From assembly GCF_003732425.1 (NCBI RefSeq), contig NZ_MOBX01000014.1:62001-126000 (forward strand): a stretch of DNA of 64,000 nt, in the 5' to 3' direction. Positions 57,870-64,000 of the stretch are shown piece after piece. This stretch comes from Pseudomonas fluorescens. GTDB taxonomy: Bacteria > Pseudomonadota > Gammaproteobacteria > Pseudomonadales > Pseudomonadaceae. Both the position numbers and the translations under genes were made by a program. How positions within the stretch are numbered: position 1 is the stretch's first letter; every line of letters begins with the position of its first letter. Under the pieces are notes generated by a model. It was not told the origin of the DNA, did no database searches, and worked only from the letters and a program-made list of their open reading frames with translations.

Positions 57870-59207
57870 ATGAGCAAGAAATATTTTGGTACTGACGGCA
57901 TTCGTGGTCGAGTCGGTGAATACCCGATTACTCCTGACTTCATGCTCAAGCTCGGCTGGGCGGCCGGCATGGCTTTTCGCAAGATGGGTGCCTGCAAGGT
58001 GCTGGTCGGCAAGGACACGCGGATTTCCGGTTATATGTTCGAATCGGCACTTGAGGCCGGTCTGACATCAGCGGGTGCTGATGTGATGCTGCTGGGGCCT
58101 ATGCCGACGCCCGCCATTGCCTATCTGTCGCGAACATTCCAGGCTGAAGCCGGCATCGTAATCAGCGCTTCGCACAATCCGCATGATGACAACGGCATCA
58201 AGTTCTTCTCTGGTAAAGGTACAAAGCTGCCGGATGAACTGGAGTTGATGATCGAAGAGCTGCTCGATACCCCGATGACCGTGGTTGAATCGAGCAAGAT
58301 TGGCAAGGTCTCGCGGATCAACGATGCGTCGGGTCGCTACATCGAGTTCTGCAAGAGCAGCGTGCCAACGGGTAGCAGTTTTTCCGGCCTCAAGATCGTT
58401 ATCGATTGCGCGCATGGTGCGACCTATAAGGTGGCTCCGAGCGTCTTCCGCGAGTTGGGGGCAGAAGTCGTTGTGCTATCAGCGCAGCCAAACGGTCTGA
58501 ATATCAATGAAAACTGCGGCTCGACCCATATGGGCCAGTTGCAGGCTGCGGTGCTGGCGGAGCATGCCGACCTGGGTATTGCTTTCGACGGTGATGGTGA
58601 CCGCGTCCTGATGGTCGATCACACTGGCGCCATCGTTGATGGCGACGAATTGTTGTTCATTATCGCCCGTGATCTGCATGAGCGAGGCAAATTACAGGGC
58701 GGCGTCGTTGGCACCCTGATGAGTAACCTGGGACTGGAATTGGCGCTGGCGGATCTTTCGATTCCGTTTATTCGTGCGAATGTAGGCGACCGCTACGTGA
58801 TCGCTGAGTTGCTTGAGCGCAATTGGCTTGTCGGCGGCGAGAATTCTGGACACATCGTTTGCTTCAATCACACCACGACCGGTGATGCGATCATCGCGGC
58901 GTTGCAAGTGTTGATGGCATTGAAGGCCCGTAATGAAGGTTTGGCGCAAACCCGCCAGGCATTGCGCAAGTGCCCTCAGGTGCTGATCAATGTACGTTTC
59001 GGCGGTGGCGAAAGCCCGCTGGAACATCCGGCTGTAAAGGAAGCCAGCGCGCGCGTTACCCAGGCAATGGCGGGGCGTGGTCGCGTGCTTCTGCGCAAGT
59101 CCGGTACAGAGCCGCTGGTGCGGGTAATGGTCGAAGGCGAGGACGAAACTCAGGTTCGCAACTATGCCGAAGAGCTGGCAAAACTGGTAACTGAAGTTTC
59201 TGCCTGA
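57870..59207 (+). CDS. glmM: Phosphoglucosamine mutase
   Basis: 445 aa. Active-site serine loop GIVISASHNPHDDNGIKFFS, metal loop DGDGDRVLMVD, and sugar-binding GGENSGHIV. Converts glucosamine-6-phosphate to glucosamine-1-phosphate for peptidoglycan and LPS. GGAG-type site (GGAGCG) before the ATG. Confidence 0.98.
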   Translation: MSKKYFGTDGIRGRVGEYPITPDFMLKLGWAAGMAFRKMGACKVLVGKDTRISGYMFESALEAGLTSAGADVMLLGPMPTPAIAYLSRTFQAEAGIVISASHNPHDDNGIKFFSGKGTKLPDELELMIEELLDTPMTVVESSKIGKVSRINDASGRYIEFCKSSVPTGSSFSGLKIVIDCAHGATYKVAPSVFRELGAEVVVLSAQPNGLNINENCGSTHMGQLQAAVLAEHADLGIAFDGDGDRVLMVDHTGAIVDGDELLFIIARDLHERGKLQGGVVGTLMSNLGLELALADLSIPFIRANVGDRYVIAELLERNWLVGGENSGHIVCFNHTTTGDAIIAALQVLMALKARNEGLAQTRQALRKCPQVLINVRFGGGESPLEHPAVKEASARVTQAMAGRGRVLLRKSGTEPLVRVMVEGEDETQVRNYAEELAKLVTEVSA

Positions 59208-59272
59208 TACGGCTTGCAAGCCATGATTGTGTTGGGTAACATCTGCGCCCACTTTGACCGACGAGGTACAGC

Positions 59273-60028
59273 ATGCGTCGCCCTATGGTAGCTGGTAACT
59301 GGAAGATGCACGGTGCCCGCGCCAGCGTCGCTGAGCTGATCAATGGCCTTCGTCATCTGGCCTTGCCTAGCGGTGTTGATGTCGCGGTATTCCCGCCTTG
59401 CTTGTATATCAATCAAGTGATTGATGGCTTGAAAGGCAAGTCGATTTCGGTCGGCGCGCAGAATTCTGCGGTGGAATCCATGCAAGGTGCATTGACCGGT
59501 GAAATTGCTCCGAGTCAGTTGGTGGATGCAGGTTGTTCCCTGGTGCTTGTCGGGCACTCCGAGCGCCGCCAGATAATGGGCGAGCGAGACGGGATGCTGA
59601 ATCGCAAGTTCGCAGCGGCACAGGCATGTGGCTTGATTCCGGTGTTGTGTGTAGGGGAAACCCTGGAGCAGCGTGAGGCCGGTAAAACTCTTGAGGTTGT
59701 CGGGCGTCAGCTGGGCAGCATCATCGAGGAGCTAGGTGTCGGTGCCTTTGCCAAGGCAGTCATTGCTTACGAGCCTGTCTGGGCCATTGGTACCGGAGTG
59801 ACTGCAACGCCGCAACAGGCTCAGGATGTGCATAAAGCCATTCGCGAGCAGTTGGCGGCAGAGAATTCTGAAGTCGCACGAGGTGTGCGTCTTCTATACG
59901 GCGGCAGCGTGAAGGCGGCCAATGCGGTCGAACTGTTCGGCATGCCGGATATCGATGGGGGGCTCATTGGTGGAGCTTCCCTGAATGCAGATGAGTTCGG
60001 TGCGATCTGTCGCGCCGCGGGAAACTGA
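59273..60028 (+). CDS. tpiA: Triosephosphate isomerase
   Basis: 251 aa. Catalytic Lys in AGNWKMHG, His in LVGHSERR, and Glu in AYEPVWAIGTG. Glycolysis and gluconeogenesis. Followed by secG after four bases. Confidence 0.98.
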   Translation: MRRPMVAGNWKMHGARASVAELINGLRHLALPSGVDVAVFPPCLYINQVIDGLKGKSISVGAQNSAVESMQGALTGEIAPSQLVDAGCSLVLVGHSERRQIMGERDGMLNRKFAAAQACGLIPVLCVGETLEQREAGKTLEVVGRQLGSIIEELGVGAFAKAVIAYEPVWAIGTGVTATPQQAQDVHKAIREQLAAENSEVARGVRLLYGGSVKAANAVELFGMPDIDGGLIGGASLNADEFGAICRAAGN

Positions 60029-60032
60029 AAAA

Positions 60033-60419
60033 ATGCTGGAAACAGTCGTAGTCGTTTTTCATCTGCTGGGTGCATTGGGCGTAGTTGCTCTGGTTTTGCT
60101 GCAGCAGGGTAAGGGTGCGGACGCTGGCGCGTCTTTCGGAGCAGGTGCTTCAAATACTGTGTTCGGAAGCCAAGGTTCCTCTACCTTTCTTAGTAAGTTT
60201 ACTGCTATACTTGCCGCCGGTTTCTTCATAACCAGCTTGGGGTTAGGATACTTTGCTAAAGAGAAGGCTCATCAGCTGACTCAAGCAGGTTTGCCAGATC
60301 CAGCAGTGTTGGAAGTACCTAAGCAGCAACAACCGGCTTCTGATGATGTCCCGGTGCTTCAAGAGCAAAAGTCGGCTACTCCAGCGACTGACGTACCTCC
60401 AGCTCAAGAGCAGAAGTAA
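60033..60419 (+). CDS. secG: Protein translocase subunit SecG
   Basis: 128 aa from the ATG at 60033 (MLETVVVVFHLLGALGVVAL). Two membrane helices around a LLQQGKGADAGASFGAGASN loop, then a Gln/Pro-rich tail usual in Pseudomonas. Auxiliary subunit of SecYEG. Confidence 0.95.
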   Translation: MLETVVVVFHLLGALGVVALVLLQQGKGADAGASFGAGASNTVFGSQGSSTFLSKFTAILAAGFFITSLGLGYFAKEKAHQLTQAGLPDPAVLEVPKQQQPASDDVPVLQEQKSATPATDVPPAQEQK

Positions 60420-60441
60420 GAAGGGTTTCAAACGTAGTTTT

Positions 60442-60527
60442 GCCGAGGTGGTGGAATTGGTAGACACGCAACCTTGAGGTGGTTGTGCCCATAGGGTGTA
60501 GGGGTTCGAGTCCCCTTCTCGGTACCA
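60442..60527 (+). tRNA. tRNA-Leu (GAG)
   Basis: 86 nt including CCA. Acceptor stem GCCGAGG / TTCTCGGT region, anticodon arm CAACC-TTGAGGT-GGTTG with anticodon GAG, a long variable arm, and the T-arm GGGGTTCGAGTCCCC. The usual position after secG in Pseudomonas. Confidence 0.97.
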
Positions 60528-60537
60528 ATTAGTCAGG

Positions 60538-60562
60538 AGAGCCCGCTGTTGCGGGCTTTCTT
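60538..60562 (+). terminator. Terminator after tRNA-Leu
   Basis: AGCCCGC TGTT GCGGGCTTTCTT hairpin with a short T-run, ten bases past the tRNA. Confidence 0.75.
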
Positions 60563-60624
60563 GCAGGTGGAAGGTTACATTGACCCTATAAGGGATCGGT
60601 CGTATACTTCCGCCCCAGCTTTGT

Positions 60625-60701
<77 letters not shown>

Positions 60702-60707
60702 GTTTAA

Positions 60708-60733
60708 GGAGCCCCTTTTAAGGGGCTTTTTGT
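60708..60733 (+). terminator. Terminator after tRNA-fMet
   Basis: AGCCCC TTTTA AGGGGCTTTTT stem-loop with five T. Confidence 0.85.
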
Positions 60734-60840
60734 TAGCTGGACACTTTCAACGCCGCTGTTCGACGGCGTTTCAAGGATGGGCGTTAAGCCCATTTTTTTA
60801 TTTTGCAAAGCATGCACATATCATGCACTAGGGGGTTCAG

Positions 60841-61299
60841 GTGTCGAGCAAGCTAGAAGAGTTGCAGGCCTTGCTGGCCCCGGTGGTCGTGGCCCTGGGC
60901 TATGAATGCTGGGGTATCGAGTTTTCGGCTCAGGGTCGTCACTCGATGTTGCGCGTTTATATTGATAAAGAGGGCGGTGTGCTGGTGGACGATTGCGCCA
61001 TTGTCAGCCGTCAGATCAGCGGTGTACTGGATGTTGAAGATCCAATTTCCGTTGAATACACCCTCGAAGTTTCCTCGCCTGGCATGGAGCGCCCACTGTT
61101 CACTCTTGAGCAGTTTGCAAAGTTTGCCGGTGAACAAGTGAAGATCAAGCTGCGCTCGCCTTTCGAAGGGCGACGCAACTTTCAGGGCCTTCTGCGCGGT
61201 GTAGAAGAACAGGATGTCGTGGTGCAGGTAGACGACCATGAGTTCCTGTTGCCGATCGATATGATCGACAAGGCCAACATTATTCCCAGTTTTGACTGA
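60841..61299 (+). CDS. rimP: Ribosome maturation factor RimP
   Basis: 152 aa from a GTG at 60841 (AGGGGG upstream). Conserved core (ALGYECWGIEFS, LRVYIDKEGGV, EVSSPGMERPLFT). Needed for 30S maturation. First gene of the rimP-nusA-infB operon. Confidence 0.96.
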   Translation: MSSKLEELQALLAPVVVALGYECWGIEFSAQGRHSMLRVYIDKEGGVLVDDCAIVSRQISGVLDVEDPISVEYTLEVSSPGMERPLFTLEQFAKFAGEQVKIKLRSPFEGRRNFQGLLRGVEEQDVVVQVDDHEFLLPIDMIDKANIIPSFD

Positions 61300-61346
61300 G
61301 ACGCGGATCCCGCGGATCCAATGGCTTGCGAAAGGCGAGGCGTACG

Positions 61347-62828
61347 ATGAGCAAAGAAGTACTGCTGGTTGTTGAGTCGGTATCCAATGAAAAGGGCGTA
61401 CCGGCAAGCGTAATTTTTGAAGCGCTGGAGCTGGCTCTGGCCACTGCTACCAAAAAGCGTTTTGAAGACGAAGTAGATCTGCGTGTGGAAATTAACCGCC
61501 ACACCGGTTCTTACGAAACTTTCCGTCGCTGGACGGTCGTTGAAGAGAATGATCTCGACGATCCGGCCATCGAAACCTGGCCAAGCAAGGTTGCCGAAAC
61601 GCATCCTGGCGCCAAGGTTGGCGACGTCGTTGAAGAAAAGATCGAATCCATCGAGTTCGGCCGCATTGCTGCACAGACTGCCAAGCAAGTCATCGTGCAG
61701 AAAGTTCGCGAAGCCGAGCGCGCTCAAGTGGTTGACGCCTATCGCGAGCGCCTGGGAGAAATCATCTCCGGCACCGTGAAAAAAGTCACCCGCGACAACG
61801 TGATCGTCGATCTGGGTAACAACGCAGAAGCGTTGCTGGCCCGTGAAGACATCATTTCTCGCGAAACTTTCCGTGTCGGCGTGCGCCTGCGTGCGCTGCT
61901 CAAGGAAATCCGCACTGAGAACCGCGGCCCGCAGTTGATCCTGTCGCGTACCGCGCCGGAAATGCTGATCGAGCTGTTCCGCATCGAAGTGCCGGAAATT
62001 GCCGAAGGCCTGATCGAAGTAATGGCTGCGTCCCGTGATCCGGGTTCGCGCGCCAAGATCGCCGTTCGCTCGAAGGACAAACGCATCGACCCGCAGGGCG
62101 CTTGCATCGGTATGCGCGGTTCGCGCGTCCAGGCAGTGTCAGGTGAGTTGGGCGGTGAGCGTGTTGATATCGTCCTGTGGGATGACAACCCGGCTCAGTT
62201 CGTGATCAACGCCATGTCCCCGGCTGAGGTTGCGGCAATTATCGTTGACGAAGATGCCCACGCCATGGACATCGCCGTTGGCGCAGACAATCTGGCTCAG
62301 GCCATCGGTCGTGGTGGTCAGAACGTGCGTCTGGCGAGCCAGTTGACTGGCTGGACCCTGAACGTGATGACCGAATCGGACATCCAGGCTAAGCAGCAAG
62401 CAGAAACCGGCGACATCCTGCGCAACTTCATCGACGAGCTGGAAGTCGACGAAGAACTGGCTCAGGTGCTGGTTGATGAAGGCTTCACCAGCCTGGAAGA
62501 GATTGCCTACGTACCGTTGGAAGAAATGCTCAACATCGACGGCTTTGACGAAGACATCGTCAACGAGCTTCGCGCTCGTGCCAAGGATCGTTTGTTGACC
62601 AAAGCCATCGCTACTGAGGAAAAGCTGGCAGACGCCCATCCGGCCGAAGACCTGCTCTCGCTTGAGGGTATGGACAAGGATTTGGCGATGGAACTGGCGG
62701 TGCGCGGCGTAATTACCCGCGAAGACCTGGCCGAGCAGTCTATTGACGACCTGCTCGACATCGACGGCATTGACGATGATCGTGCCGGCAAGTTGATCAT
62801 GGCCGCCCGAGCCCACTGGTTCGAGTAA
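61347..62828 (+). CDS. nusA: Transcription termination/antitermination factor NusA
   Basis: 493 aa from the ATG at 61347 (MSKEVLLVVESVSNEKG). N-terminal polymerase-binding domain, S1 (EIISGTVKKVTRDNVIVDLG), two KH domains (GACIGMRGSRVQAV, AIGRGGQNVRLAS) and two C-terminal acidic repeats. Confidence 0.98.
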   Translation: MSKEVLLVVESVSNEKGVPASVIFEALELALATATKKRFEDEVDLRVEINRHTGSYETFRRWTVVEENDLDDPAIETWPSKVAETHPGAKVGDVVEEKIESIEFGRIAAQTAKQVIVQKVREAERAQVVDAYRERLGEIISGTVKKVTRDNVIVDLGNNAEALLAREDIISRETFRVGVRLRALLKEIRTENRGPQLILSRTAPEMLIELFRIEVPEIAEGLIEVMAASRDPGSRAKIAVRSKDKRIDPQGACIGMRGSRVQAVSGELGGERVDIVLWDDNPAQFVINAMSPAEVAAIIVDEDAHAMDIAVGADNLAQAIGRGGQNVRLASQLTGWTLNVMTESDIQAKQQAETGDILRNFIDELEVDEELAQVLVDEGFTSLEEIAYVPLEEMLNIDGFDEDIVNELRARAKDRLLTKAIATEEKLADAHPAEDLLSLEGMDKDLAMELAVRGVITREDLAEQSIDDLLDIDGIDDDRAGKLIMAARAHWFE

Positions 62829-62855
62829 TTAGGCGCGGCCTGAGGAGAGAAGTGC

Positions 62856-64000
62856 ATGACGCAAGTCACGGTGAAACAACTGGCCGATGAGGTCAAAACA
62901 CCGGTAGAGCGCCTGTTGCAGCAGATGCGTGAGGCAGGTCTGCCGCACACCGCCGCCGAAGAAAATGTGACTGACAGTGAGAAGCAGTCCCTGCTGACTC
63001 ACTTGAAAAGCAGCCACAAGGCGAAAGTGGAAGAACCACGCAAGATCACGCTGCAGCGTAAAACCACCAGCACCCTGCGTGTGGCTGGTAGCAAAAGCAT
63101 CAGCGTAGAAGTTCGCAAAAAGAAAGTTTTCGTACAGCGTAGCCCGGAAGAAATCGAAGCCGAACGCAAGCGTGAACTGGATGAGCGTCGCGCAGTAGAA
63201 AATGCTGCTCGTCAGAAGGCTGAAGAAGAAGCCAAGCAGCGCGCCGAAGAAGAAGCGCGCCGCCAGCCTGCTGCTGCGCAGACCGCTACCAGCGACGCCG
63301 TTGCGGCGCCGGCTGCAGTTGCCGAACCAGTTCGCGAAAGCGCGCCGGTGGTTGCCGCTGCTCCAGCTCCGTCTGCTGAAGTTCGCAACAAGCAGAACGA
63401 ACAGCGCCGTCCTGACAAACCACGTGCCGACGACAACAATCGTCGCAGCGGTGGTGGTGATGGCGAGCGCAAAAACGCTCCGCATCGCGCATCGGTCAAA
63501 GAAAAAGCGCCGGCTCCACGTGTGGCGCCACGCACTACCGACGAAGAAAGCGATGGCTTCCGTCGCGGTGGTCGCGGCAAGGCCAAGCTGAAGAAGCGCA
63601 ACGCCCACGGTTTCCAGAGCCCAACCGGCCCTGTCGTGCGTGATGTGCAGATCGGCGAGACCATCACTGTTGGCGATCTCGCCAATCAGATGTCGGTCAA
63701 GGCTGCTGAAATCATCAAGTTCATGTTCAAACTGGGTACTCCAGCGACCATCAACCAGGTGCTTGATCAGGAAACTGCTCAACTGGTAGCCGAAGAACTG
63801 GGCCACAAAGTGACCCTGGTCAGCGACACCGCCCTGGAAGACTCCCTGGCCGAGTCCCTGAAGTTTGAAGGCGAGTCGTTCTCCCGTGCTCCAGTCGTGA
63901 CCGTAATGGGCCACGTTGACCACGGTAAAACTTCCCTGCTCGACTACATCCGTCGTGCCAAGGTAGCTGCTGGCGAAGCCGGTGGTATTACTCAGCACAT
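62856..64000 (+). CDS. infB: Translation initiation factor IF-2, N-terminal part
   Basis: 381 codons from the ATG at 62856 (GAGGAGAG upstream) run off the right edge. The N-terminal IF2 domain (MTQVTVKQLADEVKTPVERL), a long charged Ala/Glu/Arg linker, a second IF2_N domain (TVGDLANQMSVKAAEIIKFM), then the G domain with P-loop GHVDHGKT near residue 352. Places initiator tRNA on the 30S subunit. Confidence 0.98.
   Translation, partial: MTQVTVKQLADEVKTPVERLLQQMREAGLPHTAAEENVTDSEKQSLLTHLKSSHKAKVEEPRKITLQRKTTSTLRVAGSKSISVEVRKKKVFVQRSPEEIEAERKRELDERRAVENAARQKAEEEAKQRAEEEARRQPAAAQTATSDAVAAPAAVAEPVRESAPVVAAAPAPSAEVRNKQNEQRRPDKPRADDNNRRSGGGDGERKNAPHRASVKEKAPAPRVAPRTTDEESDGFRRGGRGKAKLKKRNAHGFQSPTGPVVRDVQIGETITVGDLANQMSVKAAEIIKFMFKLGTPATINQVLDQETAQLVAEELGHKVTLVSDTALEDSLAESLKFEGESFSRAPVVTVMGHVDHGKTSLLDYIRRAKVAAGEAGGITQH

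Overview
This is a 64 kb chromosomal window from a fluorescent-group Pseudomonas. The evidence is the core-gene order (fur/bamE, recN, grpE-dnaK-dnaJ-dapB-carAB-greA, yhbY/rlmE, ftsH-folP-glmM-tpiA-secG-tRNA-Leu-tRNA-fMet-rimP-nusA-infB), the tmRNA tag ANDDQYGVALAA, a Pseudomonas-type REP pair, and high-GC codon use. The core is GC-rich; the block from about 5.3 to 22.7 kb is visibly AT-richer. No numeric GC calculation was run.

Layout. Positions 1-5.1 kb hold ordinary chromosomal genes: a truncated GT39 glycosyltransferase, a RimJ-like acetyltransferase, a DUF6124 protein, a lysozyme-inhibitor-like secreted protein, a DMT exporter with a His-rich tail, and a secreted protein of unknown role. 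Positions ~5259-27421 form a ~22 kb genomic island inserted at the 3' end of ssrA (tmRNA, 27422-27810, minus strand). The left end carries a degenerate copy of the ssrA 3' end, followed by what looks like the original ssrA terminator. Paired GGRATACC boxes with the same 12-bp period sit near both ends and fit integrase arm sites. Beside ssrA are a truncated P4-type integrase, an ArdC-like protein and a MobH relaxase, the remains of an integrative conjugative element.

The island cargo is a DNA-phosphorothioation locus. dndBCDE (20883 to 15835, minus) lays down the modification. A tightly overlapped five-gene minus-strand operon (13657 to 7954) encodes a DEVH-box helicase, a 61-aa protein, a Rad50/SMC-like ATPase, a 165-aa protein and a DUF262+DUF1524 nuclease of the GmrSD/SspE type. 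It looks like the restriction or interference arm. Its gene content does not look like the classical DndFGH arm and it is the main candidate for a little-described system. Around it lie a DUF6602 PD-(D/E)xK-like protein, a HARE-HTH/Mrr-like nuclease divergent from dndB, and a second DGQHR protein paired with a four-helix membrane protein.

From 27.9 to 37.4 kb are two tandem small secreted paralogues and a lactate-use locus: dld, lutC, lutB, lutA and lldP on the minus strand, with the divergent regulator lldR and a clear LldR-type operator. From 37.5 to 64 kb is conserved housekeeping DNA: smpB, an NSS transporter, ratA-rnfH, bamE/fur, recN with a LexA box, the heat-shock genes with two sigma-32 promoters, dapB, carAB with a leader terminator, greA, and the ftsH-to-infB block. 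infB runs off the right edge.
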